From: Symsagittifera roscoffensis
Lineage: Eukaryota; Xenacoelomorpha; Acoela; Convolutidae
Direction: 5' to 3'
NCBI RefSeq assembly: GCF_963678635.1
Contig: NW_026970820.1
Span: forward strand, 1,490,001-1,554,000
DNA length: 64,000 nucleotides
Positions 47,382 through 58,720 of the stretch are shown here, one piece after another. Numbering within the stretch: the stretch's first letter is position 1; each line of letters begins with the position of its first letter. The position numbers and the translations under genes are program-made. The notes below the pieces were generated by a model, which was given only the letters and a program-made list of their open reading frames with translations, searched no databases and was not told the DNA's origin.

Positions 47382-49595
47382 CACAATCAGGTACTAGTGG
47401 TGGATGCTTGTTTTTCGTATTTTGTCAAACCAAAACAGAGCGTGGTCATGCATCGACATCATGTGCTCAAGCAAATACGTGGACTTCTACGCATTCCCAT
47501 TCGCAATGTGCCCTTCGGGCGCAAATGCCAATGCTCAATTAATTTTGTCGAGTGAAAATTTTGTAAATAAAAATTCTGATGAATTTTAACTTAAACTACC
47601 ACCAAAAAACGCAAAGAGTTGAAAGTGTGAAACAATCAAGTTTTTGCTACTACCGGGCATGCAGTGAGACTGATTTCGGCAAAAATAAAATGGAAAATGA
47701 AGGAAATGGAAAGAAAAAAATTGTTCAAAATAAGAACGCAATTTCAAAAACTTATTTGATCTCCGCTAATGTCATAATTCCGATCAGGCTAATTTCAGAT
47801 TTTGAGCGTAGAGTTTAAGGTTACGGCTGCTCCCTCTACAGGTCCCAGAGGGACCGAGTGAGCATCCTACCTCGATCCAGGATAACGGATAGTTGCTTTT
47901 AATTTTTCACAAAATCTTTTTTCACTAATGCTTGTTTTCAATTCCTCATGAGAAGCTGTATAAATTTTTTTAAAAATTGATTTTATTAATCAATGCTTCC
48001 AAGAACAACTGATGTTAGGCGGTTATAAATGCGGTTGGTGAAAACTAGTAAGGGATAATGATGAGAAAAAATGTAAGTTTTCAAATGAATTTAAAAACAG
48101 TTTTTTTTCTTTTTTCTTTTGTAAATCGGGAGAAATAAATCAGTTTTTTTTAAGTTTTCCTCGCACCACCCACTGTTCTTAAGTAATGAAGATTCCTGTT
48201 CTAGCAGTTTATAATACTTTGGCAGGAAAAACAACAATATGATGTAAAATGTTTTAAAAAAGAGAAAAAATTAAAAATTATGTTTTTTTTTTAAAAAACC
48301 AAAAACTTTTAATTTTCAAAATTGAAAAAAAGTGAAAATTAATAGCATATTACAATTCAGCGTACCCAACTTAGTGGGTCTAGCGTTTTAAATTACCAAA
48401 AAATGTTGAAAATTGTAGATTTTATGAAGTTTTCATTTTGGCTATTTTTCCTTGTCGCCTCCACTTAAGGCACCTTTGAGCCAACTTGAGAAACTGGAAC
48501 CTGAACAAGCTATACAGATAGTCTGAATGAGCCATTTTCAGCTTGATAACACGCCTGGAAGAAAAAAAGATCTAGAAAAGAATGAAAACTTTGATTTTTT
48601 ACCTTTTTTCTTCTTCAAATGGCGTTACTTAGAATAATTTTTCAGCTGAAAAGTTGAAAAAAATCAAAAAATTCAAATTTTGAAAAAATTTTAAAAAAAT
48701 CTCATCAGTCTGTTTATTGGAGTCTTCGAGGTTTTGGGGACTTTATCTGGCGGCTAACAACAAGTGGATCACTTATTTTGAAATTTCGAGAAAGGTCAAA
48801 AAAACATGTTTTTTCGATTTTTTTGACAGAATTCCGAAAGCAATATCTTGGCTTAAAACAAAAATGAGGGCCTAAAATTAGTACAAACAATACTCCCACA
48901 TAAAGTACATTAGGTTGGAAATAAAAAATTGACTCTGACTCAAAAATCGTTTTTAAACTTTATTTCTGAACAAAAAATTGTAAAAAAAAGAAAAATTTAA
49001 AATTTTTTTGAAAAAAATGATTGTTTTGAAAAAGTGCCAATTTTTAGCTGAAACTTTTCATTTTACCTAAGAAAGCCAGAGCAAGGCCCTTTAAGCTCAA
49101 TTAAATTAATATAGCAAATTGTTTTCAAGTTTTTTCGTTAAAAGCTTTTATTTTGAAAGAGTAGTCAAAAATGGGTAAAAAAAAAGTCAAAAAAATCAAT
49201 TTTCTCAGATTCAAAAACCTTCACCACCATGATGATTAGTGCGTTAGATAGGACTGCTGAGATCAATTTAGACGTATTTTCATAAGTATATCAAAATTTT
49301 TATTTATTTTTGAGAATTCAGCAAAATAAAAACTTTTCCCAAATTGGGCAAAATGCCCAAATTAGCCCAAACACCTGTTAAAAATTGTTGGGTCAAAAAG
49401 TCACAAAAGGAAACCCCTATTCGTTTGCCATTTTAGGGCCGCATGCAAAAAATTAGACCAATCTAACCTGACAATTTCGAGAATCGACTTTTTTGCAAAA
49501 TTTCTCTATAGTCCATTTGAGGGATATTACTTGTACCGGTGGGGGCCCCTACCCCACCTCAAAAAATTTTGTAATGCTGGAACGCGGCCACCTAG
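47382..49595. repeat. T1 unit 21 (2214 bp, head Q, tail L)
   Basis: The bulged stem is at 47825-47867. The middle is close to unit 18, although heads and tails are of opposite classes. From about 48580 the sequence takes on features of the 7/11/19 subfamily (GGCGTTACTTAG, AAATTTCGAG). Confidence 0.92.
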
Positions 49596-51809
49596 CACAA
49601 TCAGGTACTAGTGGTGGATGTTTGTTTTTCGTATTTAGTCAAACCAAAAGAGAGCGTGGTCATGCATCGACATAATGTGCTCAAGCAAATATGTGGACTT
49701 CTACGCATTCCCATTCGCAATGCGCCCTTCGGGCGCAAATGCCAATGCTCAATTAATTTTGCCAGGTGAAAATTTTTTAAAGAAAAATTCTGATAAAATT
49801 TAATTTAAACTACCACCAAAAAACGCAAAGATTTCAAAGTGTGAAACAATCCAGTTTTGGCTAATACCGGGCATGCAGTGAGACTGATTTTGGCGAAAAT
49901 AAAATGGAAAATGAAGGAAATGGAAAGAAAAAAATTGTTCAAAATAAGAACGCAACATCAAAAACTTATTTGATATCCGCTAATGTCATAATTCCGATCA
50001 GGCTGATTTCAGATTTTAAGCGTAGATTTTACGGTTACGGCTGCTCTCTCTACAGGTCCCAGAGGGACCGAGTGAGCATCCTACCTCGATCCAGGATAAC
50101 GGATAGTTGTTTTTAAATTTTCACAAGTTTTTTTTTCACTAATGCTTGTTTTCAATTCCTCATGAGAAGCTGTATAAATTTTAAAAAATTGATTTTTTTA
50201 ATCAATGCTTCCAAGAACAACTGATGTTAGGCGGTTACAAATGCGGTTGGTGAAAACTAGTTAGGGATAATGATGAGAAAAATTGTAAGTTTTCAAATGA
50301 ATTTAAAAACAGTTTTTTTCTTTTTTTCTTTTGTAAATCGGGAGAAATGAATCAGTTTTTTTTTAAGTTTTACTCGCACCACCCACTGTTCCTAAGAAAT
50401 GAAGATTTCTGTTCTAGCCGTTTATAACACTTTGGCAGAAAAAACATCAATATGATGTAAAATGTTTTAAAAAAGAGAAAAAGTTAAAAATTATGTTTTT
50501 TTTTTTAAAATCAAAAAATTGTAATTTTCAAAAATGAAAAAAAGTAAAAATTAAATGCATATTACAATTCACCGTACCCAACTTAGTGGGTATAGCATTT
50601 TAAATTACCAAAAAATGTTGAAAATTGTAGATTTTATGAAGTTTTCATTTTGGCTATTTTTCCTTGTCGCCTCCACTTAAGGCACCTTTGAGCCAACTTG
50701 AGAAACTGGAACCTAAACAAGCTATACAGATAGTCTGAATGAGCCATTTTCAGCGTGATAACACGCCTGAAAGAAAACAAAACTCCAGAAATGAAAGAAA
50801 ATTTTGAACTTTAACCTTTTTTCTTCTTCAAATGGCGATACTTAGAATAATTTTTCAGCTGAAAAGTTCAAAAAAAATCAAAAAATTAAAATTTTGAAAA
50901 AAATTTAAAAAAATCTCATCAGTCTGTTTATTGGAGTCTTCGAGGTTTTGGGAGATCTTATCTGGCGGCTAACAACAAAAGGATCACTTATTATAAAAAT
51001 TTGAGAAAGGTCAAAAAAACATGTTTTTTCGATTTTTTTGACAGAATTCCGAAAGCAATATCTTGGCTAAAAACAAAAATGAGGGCCTAAAATTAGTACA
51101 AACAGTACTCCCACATAAAGTACATTAGGTTGGAAACAAAAAATTGACTCTGACTCAAAAATCGTTTTTTAACTTTATTTCTGAACAAAAAATTGTAAAA
51201 AAATCAAAAATTAAAAAAATTTTTGAAAAAAACGATTGTTTTGAAAAAGTGCTAAGTTTTAGCTGAAACTTTTCATTTTAACTAAGAAAGCCAGAGCAAT
51301 TTTCTTTAAGCTCAAATAATTTAATTAAGCAAATTATTTTCAAGTTTTTTCGTTAATGGCTTTTATTTTGAAAAAGTATTCAAAAATGGGTAAAAAAAAG
51401 TCAAAAAAATTAATTTTCTCAGATTGAAAAACCTCCACTGCCATGATGATTAGTTCGTTCGATAGGACTACTGAGATCAATTTAGACGTATTTTCATAAG
51501 TATATCAAAATTTTTATTTATTTTTGAGAATTAAGCAAAATAAAAACTTTTCCCAAATTGGGCAAAAAGCCCAAATTAGCCCAAACACCTGTTAAAAATT
51601 GTTGGGTCAAAAAGTCACAAAAGAAAACCCCTATTCGTTTGACATTTTAGGGCCGCATGCAAAAAATTAGACCAATCTAACCTGACAATTTCGAGAATCG
51701 ACTTTTTTGCAAAATTTCTCTATAGTCCATTTGAGGGATATTACTTGTACCGGTGGGGGCCCCTACCCCACCTCAAAAAATTTTGTAATGCTGGAACGCG
51801 GCCACCTAG
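49596..51809. repeat. T1 unit 22 (2214 bp, head Q, tail L)
   Basis: The bulged stem is at 50039-50081 (GCTCTCTC version, although the rest is not of the 7/11/19 subfamily). The head is like unit 20; the 3' half is like unit 12 (GAAAACAAAACTCC, GATTGAAAAACCTCC, TCGTTCGATAGG). Confidence 0.92.
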
Positions 51810-54026
51810 CACCCTCAAGGTCACGTGACTTACTTTTGTTTTTGGTATTTTCTGAAACCAAAAGAGAGCGTGGTCATGCATCGACATCACATCATGTGCT
51901 CAAACAAATACGTGGACTTCTACGCATTCCCATTCGCAGTGCGCCCTTCGGGCGCAAATGCCAATGCTCAATTAATTTCGCCAGGTGAAAATTTTTTAAA
52001 GAAAAATTCTGATAAATTTTAACTTAAACTACCATCAAAAAACGCAAAGATTTCAAAGTGTGAAACAATAAAGTTTTTGCTAATACCGGGCATGCAGTGA
52101 GACTGATTTTGGCAAAAATAAATTGAAAAATGAAGGAAATGGAAAGAAAAAAATTGTTCAAAATAAGAACGCAACATCAAAAACTTATTTGATCTCCGCT
52201 AAGGTCATAATTCCGATCAGGCTGATTTCAGATTTTAAGCGTAGATTTTACGGTTACGGCTGCTCCCTCTACAGGTCCCAGAGGGACCGAGTGAGCATCC
52301 TACCTCGATCCAGGTTAACGGATAGTTGTTCTTAATTTTTCACAAAATTTTTTTTCACTAATGCTTCTTTTCATTTCCTCATGAGAAGCTGTATTAATTT
52401 TTAAAAAATTGATTTTATTAATCAATGCTTCCAAGAACAACTGATGTTAGGCGGTTGCAAATGCGGTTGCTGAAAACTAGTAAGGGATAATGATGAGAAA
52501 AATTGTAAGTTTTCAAATGAATTTAAAAACAGTTTTTTTCTTTTTTTCTTTTGTAAATCGGAAGAAATGAATCAGTTTTTTTAAAAGTTTTCCTCGCACC
52601 AACCACTGTTCTTAAGTAATGAAGATTCCTGTTCTAGCCGTTTATAACACTTTGGCAGAAAAAACATCAATATGATGTAAAATGTTTTAAAAAAGAGAAA
52701 AATTTAAAAATTATGTTTTTTTTTTAAAATCAAAAATTTGTAATTTTCAAAATTGAAAAAAAGTGAAAATTAATTGCATATTACGATTCAGCGTACCCAT
52801 TTTAGTGGGTATAGCATTTTGAATCACCAAAAAATGTTAAAAATTGTAGATTTTATGAAGTTTTCATTGTGGCTATTTTTCCTTGTCGCCTCCACTTAAG
52901 GCACCTTTGAGCCAACTTGAGAAAGTGGAACCTAAACAAGCTATACAGATAGTCTGAATGAGCCATTTTCAGCGTGATAACACGCCTGGAAGAAAAAAAA
53001 CTGCAGAAAAGAAAGGAAATTTTGAACTTTAACCTTTTTTCTTCTTAAAATGGCGACACTTAGAATAATTTTTCAGCTGAAAAGTTCGAAAAAAATCAAA
53101 AAGTTCAAATTTTGAAAAAAATTTAAAAAAATCTCATCAGTCTGTTTATTGGAGTCTTCGAGGTTTTGGGAGACCTTATCTGGCGGCTAACAACAAGTGG
53201 ATCACTTCTTTTAAAATTTTGAGAAAGGTCAAAAAAACCTGTTTTTACGATTTTTTAGACAGAATTCCGAAAGCAATATCTTGGCAAAAAACAAGAATGA
53301 GGGCCTAAAATTAGTACAAACAGTACTCCCACATAAGGTACATTAGGTTGGAAACAAAAAATTTACTCTGACTCAAAAATCGTTTTTTAACTTTATTTCT
53401 GAACAAGAAATTGAAAAGAAATCAAAAACTTAAAAATTTTTTGAAAAAAATGATTGTTTTGAAAAAGTGCCAAATTTTAGCTGAAACTTTTCATTTTAGC
53501 TAATAAAGCCAGAACAATGCCCTTTAAGCTCAAATAAATTAATTATGCAAATTATTTTCAAGTTTTTTCGTTAAAGCCTTTTATTTTGAAAAAGTATTCA
53601 AAAATGGGTAAAAAAAAGTCAAAAAAATCAATTTTCTCCGATTCAAAAACCTCCACTACCATGATGATTAGTGCGTTAGATAGGACTGCTGAGATCAATT
53701 TAGACGTTCTTTCATAAATATATCAAAATTTTTACTTATTTTTGAGAATTAAGCAGAATAAAAACTTTTCCCAAATTGGGCAAAAAGCCCAAATTAGCCC
53801 AAACACCTGTTAAAAATTGTTGGGTCAAAAAATCACAAAAGGAAACCCCTATTCGTTTGACATTTTAGGGCCGCATGCAAAAAATTAGACCAATCTAACC
53901 TGACAATTTCGAGAATCAACTTTTTTGTCAAAATTCTCTAAAGACCAATTTAGGGAGATTACTTGTACCGGTGGGGGCCCTACCCCACCTAAAAAATTTT
54001 TGAAATGTTGGAACGCGGCCACCTAG
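51810..54026. repeat. T1 unit 23 (2217 bp, head P, tail S)
   Basis: The bulged stem is at 52258-52300. It carries the 5-bp head insertion of units 1 and 24 and the complete TACCCA/TGGGTA stem. It is more distant from unit 24 than unit 1 is, although it is the direct neighbour of unit 24. Confidence 0.92.
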
Positions 54027-56243
54027 CACCCTCAAGGTCACGTGACTTATTTTTGTTTTGGGAATTTTCTGAAACCAAAAGAGAGCCTGGTCATGCATCG
54101 ACATCACATCATGTGCTCAAGCAAATACGTGGACTTCTACGCATTCCCATTCGCAGTGCGCCCTTCGGGCGCAAATGCCAATGCTCAATTAATTTCGCCA
54201 GGTGAAAATTTTTTAAAGAAAAATTCTGATAAATTTTAACTTAAACTACCATCAAAAAACGCAAAGATTTCAAAGTGTGAAACAATCAAGTTTTTGCTAT
54301 TACCGGGCATGTAGTGAGACTGAATCCGGCAAAAATAAATTGAAAAACGAAGGAAATGGAAAGAAAAAAATTGTTCAAAATAAGAACGCAACCTCAAAAA
54401 CTTATTTGATCTCCGCTAAGGTCATAATTCCGATCAGGCTGATTTCAGATTTTAAGCGTACAATTTACGGTTACGGCTGCTCCCTCTACAGGTCCCAGAG
54501 GGACCGAGTGAGCATCCTACCTCGATCCAGGTTAACGGATAGTTGTTCTTAATTTTTCACAAATTTTTTTTTTCACTAATGCTTGTTTTCATTTCCTCAT
54601 GAGAAGCTGTATTAATTTTAAAAAAATTGATTTTATTAATCAATGCTTCCAAGAACAACTGATGTTAGGCGGTTGCAAATGCGGTTGCTGAAAACTAGTA
54701 AGGGATAATGATGAGAAAAATTGTAAGTTTTCAAATGAATTTAAAAACAGTTTTTTTCTTTTTTCTTTTGTAAATCGGGAGAAATGAATCATTTTTTTTA
54801 AAAGTTTTCCTCGCACCAACCACTGTTCTTAAGTAATGAAGATTCCTGTTCTAGCCGTTTATAACACTTTGGCAGAAAAAACATCAATATGATGTAAAAT
54901 GTTTTAAAAAAGAGAAAAATTTAAAAATTATGTTTTTTTTTAAAAATCAAAAATTTGTAATTTTCAAAATTGAAAAAAAGTGAAAATTAATTGCATATTA
55001 CAATTCAGCGTACCCATTTTAGTGGGTATAGCATTTTGAATCACCAAAAAATGTTACAAATTGTAGATTTTATGAAGTTTTCATTTTGGCTATTTTTCCT
55101 TGTCGCCTCCACTTAAGGCACCTTTCAGCCAACTTGAGAAACTGGAACCTAAACAAGCTATACAGATAGTCTGAATGAGCCATTTTCAGCGTGATAACAC
55201 GCTTGGAAGAAAAAAAACTGCAGAAAAGAAAGGAAATTTTGAACTTTAACCTTTTTTCTTCTTCAAATGGCGATACTTAGAATAATTTTTCAGCTGAAAA
55301 GTTCAAAAAAAATCAAAAAATTCAAATTTTGAAAAATTTTTAAAAAAATCTCATCAGTCTGTTTATTGGAGTCTTCGAGGTTTTGGGAGACCTTATCTGG
55401 CGGCTAACAACAAGTGGATCACTTATTTTAAATTTTTGAGAAAGGTCAAAAAAACCAGTTTTTACGATTTTTTAGACAGAATTCCGAAAGCAATATCTTG
55501 GCTAAAAACAAAAATGAGGGCCTAAAAATAGTACAAACAGTACTCCCACATAAAGTACATTAGGTTGGAAAGAAGAAATTGACTCTGATTCAAAAATCGT
55601 TTTATAACTTTATTTCTGAACAAGAAATTGTATAAAAATCAAAAACTGAAAAATTTTTTGAAAAAAATGATTGTTTTGAAAAAGTGCCAATTTTTAGCTG
55701 AAACTTTTCATTTTAGCTAAAAAAGCCAGAGCAAGGCCCTTTAAGTTCAATTAAATTAATTAAGCAAATTATTTTCAAGTTTTTTCGTTAAAGGCTTTTA
55801 TTTTGAAAAAGTATTCAAAAATGGGTAAAAAAAAGTCAAAAAAATCAATTTTCTCAGATTCAAAAACCTCCACCACCATGATGATTAGTTCGCTAGATAG
55901 GACTGCTGAAACCAATTTAGACGCATTTTCATAAGTATATCAAAATTTTTATTTATTTTTGAGAATTAAGCAAAATAAAAACTTTTCCCAAATTGGGCAA
56001 AAAGCCCAAATTAGCCCAAACACCTGTTAAAAATTGTTGGGTCGAAAAATCACAAAAGGAAACCCCTATTCGTTTGACATTTTAGGGCCGCATGCAAAAA
56101 ATTAGACCAATCTAACCTGACAATTTCGAGAATCAACTTTTTTGTCAAAATTCTCTAAAGACCAATTTAGGGAGATTACTTGTACCGGTGGGGGCCCTAC
56201 CCCACCTAAAAAATTTTTGAAATGCTGGAACGCGGCCACCTAG
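54027..56243. repeat. T1 unit 24 (2217 bp, head P, tail S), last of the array
   Basis: The bulged stem is at 54475-54517. It has the same length as unit 1 and differs from it by eye only at 54477 (C for G), 55457 (A for T) and 55624 (G for A). The unit ends in CTAG 56240-56243 and T2 begins at the next base. Confidence 0.93.
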
Positions 56244-56370
56244 ATCTTTCAGGTCTGCGTCCCACCCGCCCTCCGTGACTAATCTTGCTTCCGAGAAATA
56301 TCATTTTTTTCACCTTTACCCCGTCACAGGTCAGTTACTCTTGAAAAAAGTCCTACTTGAAACGTTCGCA

Positions 56371-56402
56371 TTCACTTTGCCCCCTACGGGCGCAATGGTG
56401 AA
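56371..56402. repeat. 5' GC-rich core stem (T2 version)
   Basis: TTCAC pairs with GTGAA, TTGC with GCAA and CCC with GGG around loop TAC, with small interruptions. The core 56378-56395 matches the T1 core at 16 of 18 bases and lies 134 bp into the unit (130 in T1). Copies are at 58855-58872 and 61323-61340, the last with a final A-to-G change. Confidence 0.75.
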
Positions 56403-56721
56403 GCCCAATTTTTCTTCTCACTGAACTTCTTCTCCAAATAGTTCACATAAAACATTACTATGGTTTTATCTGAAATTTGCCGTGTCCAGCTGCGACTCCG
56501 ACTTTTTTCACGTCACTGGTGTTCCAACAACAGGACCACATGAGATTCCCATTCAGATACTGTCTCAATTTTGAAAATACTGATTTCATTTTTTTTGCCG
56601 TTTTTCGCAAAATAAACTAATTATTTCATTCGAATTTTAAAAAAAATACCGAAAAACACTTAAAGATAGCAAGACATTATTGTGACTGTCGTCTATATCT
56701 GTTCTCTTTGTTGGAGGTCAA

Positions 56722-56764
56722 TGATGCTCCCTAAGTGGGACCACAAGGGTCCCAGGGAGCATCA
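56722..56764. repeat. central bulged stem, T2 copy 1
   Basis: TGATGCTCCCT pairs perfectly with AGGGAGCATCA (11 bp). A four-base 5' bulge AAGT leads to the inner stem GGGACC/GGTCCC around ACAAG. The two arms of the inner stem are swapped relative to T1, yet total length, bulge size and bulge side are the same. Confidence 0.85.
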
Positions 56765-57099
56765 GTAAAGGCTTTGGATAGTATGCCATTTTTGATTAAG
56801 GCAAAATCTTTGGCCAATTGTTTTTTTTTCACAGTCCCTTATCCACTGCAAATGTAAAGACTAATTTTAGTTTGAAGTTTTAAAAAATAATTAACCTTTT
56901 CATTTGTGATGACTCGTATCACTCATAAATCAATGGAAGACTCTGACTAACCTTCTCAAGCATGGAAATACATCAAAAAGAAAAAATGATTCTGGTTATT
57001 TCAGACTGCTTTTTTTGTTAAATTTCAGATAGATTTTGAAAACTCTTTCTTCAAATTGTATGTCTGCCGAAAAAGAACAAAAATTACAAACTGAAACCA

Positions 57100-58660
57100 T
57101 TTTGGTTAAATTAAGGCTCTTCACCCACCAAACCCGAAATTGCGAAGCTGAAACGAACAATCGACAGCCCATTTTATAAGTTTCGTTTTATTTTTTCAAA
57201 ACATGTGTCATATATTTTCAAAAGCAATTTATTAAAGTTTCATTTTTTACCAGAAAAGTAAGTCCGAAAAAAACAGATTTTTAAATACTGTCAAAAAATA
57301 AGGTGGCAAGTAGTTTTACCAATGGAATCATAGTATATGATTAAGTTCAAAATAGTTCTCATTACCATTGACTAGACGCTTACTCAATTTGAGAAATGTC
57401 GTTAATAATTTTTTTGGAAACATAAAAAACGGATAATGCAAAATTTTTCTTCAAACTTATAGAAAAGAATTTTATGAGAAAAACCATAACTAGTATCACG
57501 TGTAAATTACATCAGTAGATTCAGGCCACATGCAAAATTTCAGCAGAAGCACTCAAGCTATTTTGAGAACGAAACAATTGTTCCAGAAATTGACAAAGTA
57601 GTATATACACCAATTTTAACATAAATCGTCAAAATACAAAAAAGCGCAAAAACTACAAATTTTATCCAATTTTGACTTTTAAATACTCTATACCGACTAA
57701 ATTGACTATGCTCAGCTCGAATCAACCATCAAAAACCATTTTTAATCGTTCTGAATTTTTTAAGTTTTTTTCCATCAAAAAGTTGAGTCAGAAATGGGAA
57801 AAAGGTTTTTTTTTCAGAAAAACAAAAAAAGTTGCTCAAAATCAACTAAAAATCTAAGCCACTATTTTTGAACCTGCTCAGAATGATTCTGGTGACCGAA
57901 GCTGTAAAAAGTACCCAATTGGAGGAAATTCGAAAAAACTCTTTTTTCAGCACTTTGAAAAAGTGGAAAAATGTAAAAAAATAGTCTTCAAACAAATAGG
58001 ATGAAAAAGTGATCAGTAAAAGCATCAATGCCGTGTCAAATGAGGATCGCATGCCAATTTTTGAAACAATCCATCGGGTTTTTTTTAAGAACGAAACCAT
58101 TTTTTGACAATTTTAGTAGTAGTATTTACACTAATTAGTACCATATATGGTCAAAATTCAAAAATACAAAAAACTACAATTTTTATCCAATTTTGACCTT
58201 CAAATACTCTATACCCACTAAATTGGCTATCGGGAGCTCGAATCAGCCATCAAAAACAATTTTTAATCACTTTCAAAATTTTTTTATTTTTTTAAATCAA
58301 AATGTTGAGTCAGAAATGGGAAAAATCAATTTTTTCCAAAAAGTCAAAAAAAATTGTCTCAATTGAATAAACTCACTAAGCCACACTCTATGAACCTGTT
58401 CAGAATGGTTTTCATGACCAAAGCCGTAAAAAGTACCCAATTTGAGAAACTTCGAAAAATCACCTTTTAGTTAACTCAAAAAAGTGGAAAAATCGGGTAA
58501 AATGGGCTTCAAACCGATAGGATCGAAAAGTGACCTTTATAAGATATGATTGCCGTGTCAAATTAGGGCCGCATGCAGAAAATTAGAAAAATTCAACGAA
58601 AGGTTTTTGAGAACTCGACAAATTTGGTCGTTTTGTTAAACGTTTAATTTTAGAAATTTT
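57100..58660. repeat. three internal sub-repeats of about 520 bp in T2 unit 1
   Basis: A GAGAAA/GAGGAA landmark recurs at 57391, 57922 and 58444, and an ATGC landmark at 57530, 58051 and 58573 (521 and 522 bp apart). The first copy is the most diverged, and its left edge near 57100 is a rough estimate. The last copy is closest to the T3 and first-unit tails. Confidence 0.75.
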
Positions 58661-58720
58661 TTGCCCGGAAGGGGCCCCTCCCCCTTCTAAATGCTTTTTG
58701 TGCTACACGCGACCATCTAG

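Larger units (their letters stand above)
3131..56243. repeat. T1 macrosatellite array, 24 head-to-tail units of about 2.2 kb
   Basis: Twenty-four direct units fill 53,113 bp with no interruption. Lengths range only from 2204 to 2223 bp. All copies are in one orientation. Indels between copies fall mostly in A or T runs and disrupt the reading frames, which argues against a conserved protein. Each unit contains the same ordered landmarks, described once for the first unit. Non-neighbouring units are often the closest relatives, and I see no simple higher-order period. The array ends at 56243, where a T2 unit begins directly after CTAG. Confidence 0.95.
56244..58720. repeat. T2 repeat unit 1 (2477 bp)
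   Basis: Starts ATCTTTCAGG directly after the T1 CTAG and ends with CTAG 58717-58720. Order of parts: C-rich head, 5' core stem (56371-56402), bulged stem (56722-56764), three sub-repeats, terminal stem (58668-58687, one pair shorter than in T2 unit 2), CTAG. Short frames at 57672-57857 and 57846-58100 (minus strand) are not convincing genes. Confidence 0.9.

Noticed and set aside
3131-56243. CRISPR array or bacterial repeat cluster
   Set aside because: Units are 2.2 kb long, with no short repeat-spacer pattern and no cas genes or bacterial coding sequence.
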